A DNA stretch of 64,000 nucleotides from Hybos culiciformis (GCA_964007475.1 OZ023274.1:37937860-38001859); one strand, 5' to 3'; shown: positions 1 through 11,762, counted from the stretch's first letter. The notes: generated by a model from the letters alone, not told the origin. Numbers and translations are program-made.

Positions 1-513
1 TTTCATGAAATATGTATATTCCTTTTTATTTTTGTTTAAAGCCATCTTTCATATTATATAGTTTTAGTCAAAATAAATAATAAAAAAAAATAAAAAAAAA
101 TAGAAAACTCCCACTGGGTACTTGCTATATATGTTTTTTTTTCTAATAGGATTAATATAGATTTAAATATGTTGAAATAATGTATGTTGAATACAGTGTT
201 CATTGTACATTGTTTTGAATAATATGTTGTTTTTAGAATTTTGGAAAAAAAAAATGTTTTTAATAACATGGAAAAAAGCACAAAGCTGTCTAATACATTA
301 CATAAATTACATATGAACGTTTGAAAATGAACTAAATAGGTACATTGTTCAAACCAACTACATTTTTATAGAAAAAGATTAATTAAATATTATAAAAAAA
401 TTTATTTTTTCGAAATAAAATCTAATTAAAATAATTCTCAGCGCTATTAGCTTTTAAATTTGCGAACCAAGACAGCATGGAAAGCTGTTCTTGAATATTT
501 ATAGCACATATTA
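1..513. other. A+T-rich non-coding DNA
   Basis: Nothing beyond A/T homopolymers and chance open frames is seen. The minus-strand frame over the first 280 bases is a run of Phe, Ile, Leu and Lys codons, as random A+T-rich DNA would give. Confidence 0.6.
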
Positions 514-771
514 TTAATTACTCATAATTAGCGCTCTCATAAAAATATCTAGTTTATGACAATGATAGTTTTGACAACAGAAAGATATTTTAACTGCATC
601 CTTTTGAACGTTTAATAAATTTTTTGTAATGGTTTGATAATCAACAGCACTCTTTAAAGCTAAAAATGTGATCTCAGCTTGTTTTGCCGACAAGTTTTTA
701 TTTAAAACACAAGCTTTGTCCGTGTGTGTCCGTTTGTTTGATTTAAATCTTACAACTAATATTTGACCCAC
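514..771 (-). pseudogene. possible hAT-transposase-like N-terminal fragment
   Basis: This is an 85-codon minus-strand frame. Its middle part, around LNKNLSAKQAEITFLALKSA, has the flavour of the segment after the BED/TTF-type zinc finger in hAT-like transposase-derived proteins, where a 'K-x-L-[ST]-x-x-x-A-E' stretch is followed by a helix-rich region. No zinc finger, DDE catalytic residue or hATC dimerisation motif is present. The frame ends without any recognisable continuation downstream on the minus strand. The composition is less lopsided than in neighbouring frames, with Cys, His and Asp present, which is why it is listed. The similarity is from memory of the family's look, not from an alignment, so it may be chance. 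Confidence 0.25.
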
Positions 772-1711
772 TTAAATAAAGTAAATAACCTTAAAAAACT
801 GTTCAGCTCCCAATTGTGTTCAGGCGACGTGTCAAATGGAGGAAATTAAAATAATGCTTAACTTCTAATTTAATCCAACGATTCGAGTTGTGGTTTAAAA
901 ATATATTTGTATAGATAGATTTCGGAATATAATTGAAACTAAATTTATTTAATGTATAATTAAAAGGAAAAATTTCTCAAATAAACAGCCTGAAGTTGAC
1001 ACTTTACAAGTTAGAGACTAAAAAGTTTTAAAGAAAACTACAGAAAACAAAATTTTAAGTTATACACGATTTTATTATTTAAATAAGTAGAACATAAAAT
1101 TCAGTATAATTTGCGAAGCCAAGAGAAAAATTTTTTTATGTTAGACTATTATAGAAAGAGACCAATATTCGTTTTATGAGAACCCCACGATTTTCATTTT
1201 TAGTTAAATAAATGCATGTTAACAATTTTTCGAACATAAAAAATGTGTTGAATTTAATTTTCCACTTTTTAGTACATATTTAAATAATAAAATTGTGTAA
1301 CTTAATTTTTTTTTATTTCTTAGTTATTTTCGATATTTCATTTTCATTAATAAAAAAATTTTGTTTACTATATTATTATTATATTAGTATCATATTGTTT
1401 ATTTGAACTTTAAAAACTATTTATAACTAAATGTGTACAAAATTAACTTAATGAAATTGTTTTCATACGAATTTGATATCATTCAATTTGCATCGAAAAA
1501 TAACATCATGTTTTTTTTTATATAGATATTTAGCTTTTTGTTATTTTTTTTTTAATTAAAAAAAGTTAATATAATTGGTATATTATTCTTTTTATTTTTA
1601 ATTCTGTTAATTTAAAAAAAAATAACGTCCGTAACATACGATTGTGTTCTGTACATGTATACATAATATGTTTCTAGATGTTTAAAACATATTTACATTT
1701 TTCTATATATA

Positions 1712-1766
<55 letters not shown>

Positions 1767-2459
1767 TGTTTTCTAGTGGTATTAAATAAATTAAAAAATA
1801 TAATAATATATCAAATATCTACAAATAATACCATTGAAATAATTTTTAAGCATTGTATTTCCCACGCAAATGAGATTAATTGCAATAGAAAATAAATAAT
1901 AAAAATAAAATTAAAATAACTAAGGCAAAACTTAGAGAATTAAGTAAAAAAAAAAAAAACACACAAACTTTTAGCGCAATAAATAATAGTTTAGTTGCTA
2001 AGAGTAGTATTATAACTATAAGATTATGTATATGTACCTAGTATAAATCTTGTTCCATTTTATAATATCTCATATGTGCACGCTGCTGCGCGCTGCTTGC
2101 TACTTACACATAACATATAATTAAAAAGCTTGGATTTAAAAATAAATTTAAAAAAAAAAATCCATTCGGAATATTTAAGAATTTGTTTTACATTATTGTT
2201 TTATTTTATTTTATTTTTTTATTTTTTTTTTATTATATTAAATCGAATTAAATAAATTTATTTGAAATTAGTTTTAAACACGAAATGAAAAATGAATAGA
2301 ATATTTGTATAAAAATTAATTATATATTATATAGTTTTTTTTGCAAAAGGCAAAGCTCAAGAATCTTATAAGTGTATTCACAGAGAGAAGCTTAAGTTCA
2401 ATTTATATTGACATGGTATACAAATTATTATATAATTTTTTAATGGTTTTTGTTTTCAG
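772..2459. other. A+T-rich non-coding DNA with an (AT)n tract
   Basis: No gene is seen. The stretch contains the (AT)n microsatellite listed separately, many A8-A13 runs and a slightly G+C-richer patch near 2075-2105 with alternating GC and TGC bases that has no open frame. Confidence 0.6.
1704..1761. repeat. (AT)n microsatellite
   Basis: An almost pure alternating AT tract of about 58 bases, interrupted once by AATT near its left end. It is self-complementary and prone to slippage, so its length is likely polymorphic and hard to assemble. Confidence 0.9.
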
Positions 2460-2552
2460 GCAATGATGTCTTACTATAATGGATTGTTAGGCGATATTCT
2501 AAAATGTGTGTCTAGGTCTCTTCTGTATATTCCGATTTTTATAATTGGACAT
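2460..2552 (+). other. exon-like open stretch after a strong acceptor
   Basis: A long pyrimidine-rich run ending TTTTTGTTTTCAG (AG at 2458-2459) is followed by a 31-codon open frame that starts A-M-M-S-Y-Y-N-G-L-L-G-D and reaches a TAA at 2553-2555. The other two frames close at once. No good donor lies inside; a weak TAG|GTCTCT is at 2513-2520. If real it would be a terminal exon. The peptide is unrecognised, and the stretch directly precedes LINE debris, so it may equally be decayed transposon sequence. Confidence 0.15.
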
Positions 2553-2644
2553 TAATATGTAAAATTATTTTTTTGAACTTTGCGGAAGGACATACAAAAA
2601 TAACTTACCTTTTTCTGAACCATTTTAAAGTTTCCAAGGTGTGT

Positions 2645-2974
2645 CGTAACTCAGACCTCCACAGAGACCTACATGTGGAGGAAATAGTTTCTGAAGCAAT
2701 CACGAAAATAGCCACCAAACATTAATGTAAACTTCAACATCTTGTCAATACTGAGGCTCTGCAGTTGGTTGATAATCAGAACCTAGTAAGAATACTCAAG
2801 AGAACCTATGTAGCCTTTGGAACTAACGCACCAAACCTAACACAAAAAGTGTACCCCGAAACCCATTCAAATAAACCAATAATTACAGAGGTAAATAACC
2901 GTCATCCTAACAGTAAAATACGCCTTTTGTGCAGGAAAAAAAGAATGGTTTTTAGTTTAGTTAAAAAGGTTTAA
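2645..2974 (+). pseudogene. 3' end of a Jockey-clade LINE reverse-transcriptase ORF (relic)
   Basis: Reading from 2645 gives R-NSDLHRDLHVEEIVSEAI followed by TKIATKH, a TAA at 2723-2725, then in the same frame HLVNTEALQLVDNQN and VRILKRT up to 2806. This matches the typical C-terminus of insect Jockey-family ORF2 proteins: 'R-N-x-x-[IL]-H-R-D-L-x-[IV]' then 'E-E-I..A..' then 'H-x-N-x-E-A-[LI]-[QE]-L-[LV]-D-N' and 'R-R-L-K-R'. The frame runs on without a stop to 2972-2974, beyond the usual protein end, and that part (from about 2807) is probably 3' UTR read through. Upstream the frame is open back to 2516, but I cannot recognise RT motifs there. The internal stop and missing RT and endonuclease domains make it a dead 5'-truncated copy, as target-primed reverse transcription usually leaves. 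No 3' poly(A) or target duplication could be placed confidently. Confidence 0.75.
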
Positions 2975-4182
2975 TTATACTACTAAATATGAGCTAAATT
3001 ACAAGAGCAGACATATAATTAAACAACTCCATAAGCAATAGCTTAAAGTGAAATAAATAATTAATAAATTTAAATAAGATTTGATGCATATCTCTAATAC
3101 AGTTCCGAGTTTTATAAAGATTACAGTACAATAGTTTTATCAGAGTAAAGATGCATTTAATGAGAATCAATGTCAACTAAAAGATTCTCATTTAAGAACT
3201 ATTTCAATCGGCATAGTCTAAATGTTTTAATCAATCGAAAGAAATAAACTTTCGACACCTGCCATAATACAACAGCATTAAGATAGAAAATATTAGTCGT
3301 CGGTTAAATTCAAAAATAATTTATGAAATCACCACAAATGAAATAACTCAAATTAAATGATAGATATCATAAGATTCATACTTTTTTCTACTTAAAAATA
3401 CAATTTTATTAGTTGATGAGAACACTATACACTTCTTATTTCACAATTTTTTGAATTGTTAGAAGTGTTGCATAAAAATACGAATGGAGGTAATGATCAA
3501 AATTTATAACTAAAGTTTTACTAAATAAAATTAAATACTGCGAACAATATATTTTTATGTTATAGTCTGTATTGCTTCAATATTGCCTCAAGAGTCAAGT
3601 AATTAAATAATTCAGATTCTGTACCTATAGAATAAAAACGCAAATTCAGATTCCTGTAACCGAATCTTGTAGTCAGCTAGTTTTTATAATACTATGCAAA
3701 ATACATAGTTTAGACATGATTTTTTTTGTAAATTAAACTTATTCTAAACTTTATAGCTTGACGTTTTACTTAACTAACACATAACATGTATTTCAAAAAT
3801 ATATTTTAATTAAAAGGAATTTGGTTTCGATACCACATATTTACGTAATAATATTTCTTTAATTCAATTCATTTTAAAAACTAATTCAATTCATTTTAAA
3901 AATTAAGAAAAAAAAAAATAAACAACTAATCATGACATAACTAATAATGTTGTCTGTCAGGATTAAACGAAATTAATTTTTCCAAAAAAAAAAAAAAACT
4001 TAGCTCAAGATTGTGCTGAAAGAAAGAAGAAAAAAAATATACATGTATATATATATAAAATAAATTAAAATTATCTGATTAAAAAAACCTGTCGGAATAA
4101 AAAATAACTAAATAAATTAACTCACAATAAGACTTCTGTATTTCAGGGCAGATTTAAGGAACTTATACAAAAATGCATAGCT
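2975..4182. other. non-coding DNA between two LINE relics
   Basis: No gene is seen. It may include decayed 3' UTR of one or both flanking LINE fragments, which point toward each other. It contains the 22-bp direct duplication listed separately and poly(A) runs. Confidence 0.5.
3860..3903. repeat. 22-bp tandem duplication
   Basis: The unit AATTCAATTCATTTTAAAAA occurs at 3861-3880 and again at 3883-3902, separated by CT, giving a period of 22. The copies are identical, so the duplication is recent compared with its surroundings. Confidence 0.85.
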
Positions 4183-4714
4183 TTATCTGTTTAACTTCAT
4201 AAAAGTCATCTCGACATAAAAACTTATTTTCAAAATATAGTCGGCGTATGATTTGAAGGTTGAATATTCCGCAATAACGTGATAAGTATTTTCTGCAACA
4301 TCCAGGTTACAAATAGAACACATGCCATCCGTTTGTAATTTAAAGGATTTTGGGTTGATGTTAAGCAAGTCTTCCCGATCTTTAAAAATAAAATTTATCA
4401 TTTCTAATGAATGTCGAAATTCTTTATATTATAGTATTCATCGTGATATTGTGATCCTCGAGCCAACGCGTCATGTTGATCCTATATTGTTTCTTATCAA
4501 TTTTATTTATAAAACTTTCCTGATTTATTTTCTAATACTCCTCAATTGACTCAATTGAAAGATTAATTTGTGCTATTTCAAATAATTTCATCCATTCCAA
4601 TTCATTTATTATTTCTTCTAGAATTAAAATTTTTGGATATGTGTTGTTCGAATAGTGCATTACTTTGTAAATATATAGTTCAAAGTTAAAATTTGAACAT
4701 AGATGAAAAGAATG
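4183..4714 (-). pseudogene. C-terminal region of a non-LTR retrotransposon ORF2 (relic)
   Basis: On the minus strand the first block (4714 down to 4532) reads on through KVMHYSNNTYPKI and ELEWMKLFEIAQINL to a TAG at 4534-4532. The same frame continues with TRWLEDHN to a TAA. After a frame change the block 4401-4183 reads FKDREDLLNINPKSFK and then CSICNLDVAENTYHVIAEY. The last piece matches the zinc-knuckle tail found after the RT domain in many LINE ORF2 proteins: C-x2-C, an E-N/T-x-x-H motif, then a position normally Cys-Pro, which here is E-Y, so the final Cys ligand is lost. The charged, Trp-bearing upstream block is what is expected between RT and this knuckle. At least two stops and one frameshift show that it is inactive. 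The clade cannot be fixed by eye. Confidence 0.6.
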
Positions 4715-5326
4715 TTACGTAAAAATTTTGATAAATTTTTGTTCGCTAAAAATGTCAATAAGTTTGATTAACGCCATTACATTGCTAGCATTATTAATAG
4801 CATTACACAATAATATAGTTTTTAAAAGTAGGTATACATACTTATTTATTTTCATTTCAATGGGCTTACGTCACTGAAAATTATTTGATTAACGTATAGT
4901 GCAGAAACCTGTGGAAGCTCTTTCAACAAAAATATTTGAAATATTTGTTCATAATTTCTTTAGAATAACGCAGATAATTCACATATTAACCTCTACTTTG
5001 TCGTGTACACACTGGATCAAAATTATTCTTGTCTACCTCTGATTTAACATTTAGACGTCCTTACTAACTTTATATTTCTAATTTCTACCGACAAAAACAA
5101 GTTAAACCTTAAAAAAGAAATAGATTTGGTTGTTAAAAATTATAATTATTAGTATTTAACTTTCCATGAACAATAGATAGTAGTTTTCTTAGTTATTTGC
5201 CTCAATTTTGTTATATTAGAATTATGTTGTGTGTAATAGAAAACTGAAGTTTAATTTTCTTTCATCATAAGATTAAGATTATACGATTATGATGGAGGAA
5301 CGATAAGAGAAAACGATAAGAGCTGT

Positions 5327-5379
5327 GATGAGACTAGTGATAAAGAGCGATGAGATGAGACTAGTGATAAAGAGCGAAG
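5327..5379. repeat. 27-bp tandem repeat, two copies
   Basis: The unit beginning GATGAGACTAGTGATAAAGA starts at 5327 and again at 5354; the first 24 bases are identical. The flanks continue the same purine-rich GATGA/GATAAGAG style (5290-5410), which suggests an older, decayed array of GATRA-type words. Confidence 0.85.
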
Positions 5380-5888
5380 TGATAAAATATGAGATGTGAT
5401 GAAATCAAGATAAAATTGCAGCTTCAACATAATTGTATTCTAACAAATTAAGCATATAGGTAAAAATAATTTCTATCGCAATCAACTAGCAACTCATTTA
5501 GTAACTTTTTCAACTGAAATATAAATAAAAATACTGCATTTTGGTGGATGCAAATTAAATTTTTTTATTTTTTTTTATTTTTAATATTTTATATTTAAAT
5601 TAAAATTGAGTATATCTAAAATAAAAAGATTGAAAAACAACATGAAAAAAAAATAAAAAATAATTTATTTTATAAAAATATAAAAATAAGCTAAATTTAT
5701 ATTTAATTAAAAAGCATGAAGGGTTAATGTATGCCAGGAAGATGTACTTATATTTTTTATTTGATTATTTATATTTTTTATTTTATATATTTTTTTGTTT
5801 GTTTGTTTTTAATAAAAATTACTTTTTCTAATAATTTTGATTTTACTTAAGCACAATAAATTATGTATAATTCTTTATAAGAGAAAAA

Positions 5889-6027
5889 ATTAATCTTATT
5901 TGGATATTTATTATGGAATTGCCACAATAATATATAACAGCTGCGGCTTTTGCAAAGTGAAAATAAATCTTATTTGGATATTAATTATAGCCGATATATC
6001 AGACAGGTGCGACTATTACAAAACATA
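5889..6027. repeat. diverged ~75-bp tandem duplication
   Basis: ATCTTATTTGGATATT is found in both copies (starting about 5892 and 5967). Each is followed by a matching downstream part: ACAGCTGCGGCTTTTGCAAA near 5956-5975 and ACAGGTGCGACTATTACAAA near 6003-6022. The spacing between the parts differs because of an indel, so this is an old duplication. Confidence 0.65.
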
Positions 6028-7337
6028 GCTCTAGAAGACTTTATTTTGTTTATTAAGTCTAAGTAGGTATAATACTGAGAATAATTTTTCAATATTTTCG
6101 ATAAGATCAGAATTAAAAGCTTATAAATTGTATTTAATTATGTTTAAGAGCTGAGTATTTTTCTTTGATGTTCTGATTCAATTATAATTTTGACAACTTC
6201 TTATTGTTATTTTCTATATGGTTAATTATTATACATACCAGTATACGAATGCATATTAGATATTATTTAAATACATTTTCAATTATTTTCTTATATCTTG
6301 AAAACATAATTGATATTTTAATAAGAAAGCCACGACGATGATATAATTTATTCATCTTCGGTTTCGGCATCAATATCTGATAATTTTTTTTTCTATTTTT
6401 ATTTAAAAAATTTATTACACAATTATACAATATTATAGCTTGGGATCTTTATTAAAATTTATAAGAAATAATAAAAATATAAGAAGTAATAAATATGTAA
6501 ACTATATTTTAATAATTTATAAATAAAATTAAATCAAAAATTAAATATAATTAAGATATAACATATTTAGGCGATTAAATTCATTTATAATTCCATATTC
6601 AATGGTTCGTTATATGTTGACAGAGTAACAATCAAGAATAATATTAAGAAAGTAAATGAAATATAATCGACAATTTACTCTTTAACATCAAATATAGTTG
6701 ATGATTGGTTGAAAGTTTCCTAAAATATAATCGAAATTCTGCATCCAGACATTAAAAATGTGATTCAATTATGACCACACCACGCTGATCAACTTCTCTA
6801 GGTCTATTATATTTTATTCGCGGAATCAATATTATATAAAATGAGTCATTTCGCTGACTCCTATTTCATAGATTAGCGACGCCTGTTTTATATATATGTA
6901 CATTAATCTACACATCAGATAAAATTCTATGTTTATATATTAATGAAAAATGTTTTTGATGCAACAAAAGAGATTGTGTTTTGTTAGTTCTTTGCATTCA
7001 CACAATATGAATAATAATAAAAAAAAAAAAAAAACTTCAAGAATAAAACAATTGATTGTATTTTACAACACAGAAAATAAGTAAAATAACAACAAAAAAA
7101 AAATTTAATAAATAAAATACACATCATAATAAAATATTCTTGCTATCAGAATGAAGATGATGTCATATTCTTGATATTTCAGATTTTTTTTTTTTTTTTA
7201 AATAAAAGTTATAAAAAGATAAAATATTTATTTTTTTTTTTGTTTTATAGAAGTTATTTTAGTGTAAGAAAAAAAAAACAAAAAAAGTTATAACAATATT
7301 ATTAAATAAATTAAATGATGGTAAAAGGTACTCCAAG

Positions 7338-7397
7338 AGCACGGTATGAAGTTCCTATGAATATTTAAAAAATGACGTAGGAACTCTATACCTCGCT
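7338..7397. repeat. 60-nt hairpin with 20-nt arms
   Basis: Arms 7338-7357 and 7378-7397 are reverse complements at 16 of 20 positions, sharing GGTAT and AGTTCCTA, with a 20-nt A+T-rich loop. The mismatches sit in two 2-nt bulges, so a transcript could fold like a small pre-miRNA. I recognise no known miRNA seed. It could also be a remnant of a foldback element. Confidence 0.6.
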
Positions 7398-9240
7398 AAT
7401 GGCAGAAACCAATTTGCTGAAAAATTTAAATAAAATTTATATTTGAATTTTGTTATATATTTTGTTGCCCATCCAAAATATATGTAATTGTTTTTACACA
7501 GGTGACAGCTATGCTAAAAAAAAGAATTTAAAGAAAAATTATGATTTTTTTTTATTTTTTATTTTAATATTAGATTTTATTCGTATACTATTTTATAGTC
7601 AAAACTTATTATTTAACATTAATTATGAAAATTTTAAATATTTTTTTTTACTCAATTATCATTTATTAAATTCAATAAAAAAACTTATTTAGTTTAATTT
7701 TAATGATTCAATTAGTTAGAATTTGGAAAAATTTCTAAAAAATTGGCTTGCGTTTTTATAAATTTTTGACATCTAGTTAGTAAAAAAAAAAGTTAGCACC
7801 ACTATAACATCTTTCAGATAGATAGGTTTCATAGTCCTGTAAATGGCTGTTGGATGCTGGCTCTATAAAAATTTTGAAAGTTGCACTCACTTACCAGAAG
7901 TAAATAAAATTTATTTTCATAATATGTAAAATTTTTTTATTTAATTTTCAATTTTTTAAACCTTTTCTTAGGTGCGATATAAAACAATATATATGATTTA
8001 ATTAGCGACACAAATCGATGATGCATTTACATTTTTTGCATTATTATTTGATGACTCACGAGTGTATAAGTTGCGATGTGAAAAATAATTCAGTGTTAAA
8101 AAACTTTTGAAAAAAAAAATAAGTAATTTTTTTTTTATTTGAATAATTAATTAAAAAACATATATCCTATTAATTTTTAATGTATAGCTGACTATCGTTA
8201 TAAATAGATTTATGTTGTGTATTTATCCTTTATGTTCCACCAATATTTTTATTTCACACGATTCTGTTGCAGTTGCAGTTGCAGTTAGTTAGTACATCTA
8301 GGGTTAAAAAAAAAACTTCTCATTGGAAGGCATTAAAGTTTTCTATACTTTTCTATAAAGGGTGCGGCGAAAAATAATATAAATACGTACAATTTTGTAC
8401 TCAAAATTACTGCAGCTTAATATTTGAGATTTAATTTAAATTCAGTTTTATTTTTAGATTTAAGTGTCTAGCGGACGAAAATTTTTAATTTTTTTTTTTT
8501 CGTAGTCAAGTTGTCAAATTTTGTATACGTTGTATAACTGTTTTTCATTGTGAGATACTTTTTTTTTATTTGCAAGCAAGTTAAGATACAAATCTCTCGA
8601 GAATAGTTTTAGTTATTACTTTTTTTATTTAATTTCTAGATTTTTGAATCCTAAAAATAAATAAATTAAAATAATCGTTTTATTTCTCCATTTTTTATTT
8701 TTTGGAATTTTTTTTTTCGGACAACAAAAAGCTTCGAATTTTTTTTTAAAAAATATTTTTCGATAAACAATATTTTTTTTTTTTTTATTTTTTCTAATTA
8801 TTTTCCATAATTTTTTTTTTTTTTTTTTTAAGAGTGACACACCCTCTCTAACCACATTTTTATTATCATTATTTTGTATATTTTTTTTTTTTTTTCAGTT
8901 AAAAATATTTAACCTTCAAATATTTTTATATTTATTTATTTTCATTTTTATGAACAATTTTTTTTTTGTTTGTTGTTTCATTTTTGGTTATCTTTAATTT
9001 AAAAATATATTAAAAATAATTTTTTTTTTTATTTCAATTATTTTTGGCTTTTGTTTTTTGGTTTCTATATTATACTATCTATATTTTTTTTCCAAGCTTA
9101 AATCGCGAAAACAATCTTAAAACTAAAAAAAAAAAAAATAAAAAAAATCTAAACAAGCTTCACGTCAAAAAAAAAAAAAAAAATCGTTGTTTTTAAAAAC
9201 TAAAATTTTTTTATCCATAAAAAAAATTTTACTTAATGCG
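7398..9240. other. homopolymer-dense non-coding DNA
   Basis: No gene is seen. From about 8450 poly(T) runs of 8-13 are unusually dense, and on the minus strand they give Lys-rich chance frames. A short GTTGCA repeat is listed separately. Confidence 0.6.
8266..8291. repeat. (GTTGCA)3 hexamer repeat
   Basis: Three tandem GTTGCA units are followed by GTTAGTTAG. Short and probably of no function; noted because it is one of few non-A/T simple repeats here. Confidence 0.8.
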
Positions 9241-9860
9241 CGAACAAAAAAAAAAAGCTGCTGCTGCTGCGTTTTTTTTTTAATAACCGTGGAATTAACT
9301 TCATCGTTTTTGATAAACTGAAGAGAGATATTTTTTTTTTTGTGTGAATAACTAAAAAAAAAAAATAATTTTTTTTCAGCTTTTTTTTGTTCGTATTTTT
9401 CACTGCACAACAACAAAAGTTTTATTGTCGTCGACTTTTTTTTTTTTATTTTTTTTTTGATTAAATTAGGTTGCGCTGCCAGTTAATCACAAAAAAAAAA
9501 AAAACAAAAAGTCTCCAACGCACCACGTTTTCAAAACAAAAAAAAAAATACTTTACGAAATGCCAAAAAAAAAAAATTATAAATTAAAAAGATACAAAGA
9601 TACACATTAAACGAATGTCGCTTTTGAAGGAAAAAAAAACAAAAAAAATAAAATTTTAAATAGCTGAATATGTTTTGCTGCATGTATCTTTTATGTTGCG
9701 GCGCAAGTTCGCAAGTACCGTACACATAACACAATATCGTACAATAAACTTGCGAATGTCGCTTAGAAACAACAATGCGATTGTTGGTTTCGATTATTTA
9801 TTTTTTATTTTTTATTTTTTTTTTCACATTATTGTTAAATTTTTACTTCTCTCTTTGTGT
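9241..9860. promoter_or_regulatory. CpG-enriched stretch, possible promoter/5' leader region
   Basis: Against a background almost free of CpG, this stretch holds many CpGs: (CTG)4 then CG at 9257-9272, TCGTCGAC near 9428, CAACGCACCACG near 9516, GCGGCGCAAGTTCGC near 9698-9712 and repeated TTGCGAATGTCGCTT near 9750. Poly(A) and poly(T) runs interleave. In insect genomes, locally raised CpG and mixed composition often mark promoters or untranslated first exons. No TATA box, initiator or coding frame could be assigned, and no strand is favoured. It may also be old transposon sequence. Confidence 0.2.
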
Positions 9861-11762
9861 GGTTAAAAGGTGAATAACTTTCCAAAAACAAAAATGTACA
9901 TATATGTATATAGTATTTTAAGAAAAAAAGGGTTATTTTTATATTAAAATGTTGTCGCATTTAACAAAGGAAAGCTGAAATATTTTTATTACGTTTTAAT
10001 TAATGCGTGTGGTGCATTAAGTAAAAATTAATAAATATACATTTTATTTCTCTCATTTAACATTTTTTATTTTTTAAGCACTTTTTTGGATTCGTCATAA
10101 TTCAATTTGATCTTTTAAAATTTGCTTATGAATAATAGTTTCTGAATCGAAAAAGATAAGCTTTTTAATCCTGATGTCCAAGTGCCATGTTATTTTGTGA
10201 TTATTAACATTACAACTTTGTCAAAATAGTAAAATTTGGATAAAACGCGACAGTACTATTCTTTTGAATTACTTAATCCTCTAATAATCTCCTCACACTG
10301 ATACATAAAGACTTCTTTAAAGATAGTCTGTCTTTTTTTTTTGATGACCAAAAACAAGAAACTTTTGATTGAAATTATACTTTTATAGCCTAAAGAAGCG
10401 TTTTTTTTATTTCAGATATGAGATGGACGCGATGTTCTTAAGATTTTAGAACATTCATATATTCTCCTCACACTGAACTCTAAAAGATCTCTTAAGATCT
10501 TGAGAATACTACATTCATTCGATAATTTATGGGTCTAAAGCACTCAGAAACAGAAACAGAACCTTATTTGAATTACTATATTAATATATTGAAAATTTTG
10601 AAAGCTTCATCATCTATATTTTCATAAAATCACTCTCATACGAAATGTTATTGAAGAAAGATCTTATTTTTTGTTTTTTAAGTTTAAATTTTTCTCCATA
10701 TTTTCTTCATGTACAAGATAGATTTATTTTGCGCTCTCCAAACTCTATGTATATGTTTTAACTATATAAAGATTGTAGTGGAGAGTTTTATTTAATTTTT
10801 TTTTGTCTAAAAAACATAAAATAGCGGGAATTTTTTTGTGAAGATAGTACATAGAATGAATTTTTTATGATTATGTAAATAAATAAAAACATAATCATAA
10901 ATATGATGTTAGAAGAAAAAAAAATTTCTACGAAAAAAAAATATACATAATAATATCTACATACATAATATCTTATGTTCCTCTATTATTTACAATAATC
11001 TTTAAATACGTGTACATATTTATGTTTGTAATTTTTTTTTTGATATTATGTAAAATTTTAGAATAAACAAAGCTGAATGTTAATCACTCATTAAGTCTAA
11101 TGCGTATTCATATATACATATATTCTGTTTTTTATTACCTCTACAATTTGTTTTGTGTTCAAATTAAACTAATTAATTAATTAATTACTGAAGCACAAGA
11201 ATGTATGTTGCGTATTTATTTGTTGTGTATATATGTATACAATTAGCCCCAAAAAGCAAAGAAAAATCATATTAAAATTATTTTTTATTTTTTTTTTTAA
11301 TTTCAAATAACACTATTTAGTGTGAAAGCAAAAAAAAAAAAATATGTATAAGAAATAAAATTGAATAGAATTATATATATTTTTGATACGTGGTATACTT
11401 TACTATTAATGTGTATATTATATATGTATATACAGAGATAGATAACGCAACATGTTTTTCTTTTTCATATGCAAATTAATTTTTTTTTTCTACAAATTTC
11501 ATATGCACATAAAAGTTCGTACTTATATGACACCTATATATCACAATGCTATATCAATTAGATATAAAAGACATTACGATATTAACAATAATTTGAACCT
11601 TGATAATGTTTTAATAATGGTTAAAATTAATCTGAGATTTAAAAATAAAAAAACGAATTTATTTCATATTTACGTTAAATCATTTTCATTTTGAAGAATA
11701 TTAAAAAATGTTAATGATTTTTGAACAAATAGTTCGATAATAGGCTTATTTCTCCATTGAAA
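9861..11762. other. non-coding DNA with one dispersed duplication
   Basis: No gene is seen. It carries the ~42-bp diverged duplication listed next and an (ATTA)n run near 11168-11187. Confidence 0.6.
10288..10505. repeat. pair of diverged ~42-bp direct repeats
   Basis: TCTCCTCACACTGA is exact at 10288-10301 and 10463-10476. In both places it is followed by a matching AAAGA-x-x-TCTT-A-GAT pattern, so the repeat extends to about 42 bp at roughly three-quarters identity, spaced 175 bp apart. Cause unknown; a local duplication or two insertions of a short element would both fit. Confidence 0.6.

Larger units (their letters stand above)
4715..7337. other. non-coding DNA with small duplications
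   Basis: No coding frame is supportable. The notable parts, listed separately, are a 27-bp tandem duplication and a diverged roughly 75-bp duplication. The remainder is A/T homopolymers and unstructured sequence. Confidence 0.6.

Noticed and set aside
2602..2626. Minus-strand ATG-GTT-CAG-AAA-AAG followed by GTAAGT (start codon plus donor)
   Set aside because: It lies antisense within the frame leading into the Jockey relic and has no other gene evidence.
5327..5376. AGACTAGTGAT, identical to an 11-nt part of miR-7
   Set aside because: The miR-7 seed (GGAAGAC) is absent, the word lies in a tandem repeat, and no precursor hairpin is visible.
9165..9734. Several minus-strand frames rich in Lys, Phe and Gln
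   Set aside because: They are readings of dense A and T homopolymers. Stop codons are scarce simply because AAA and TTT are sense codons.
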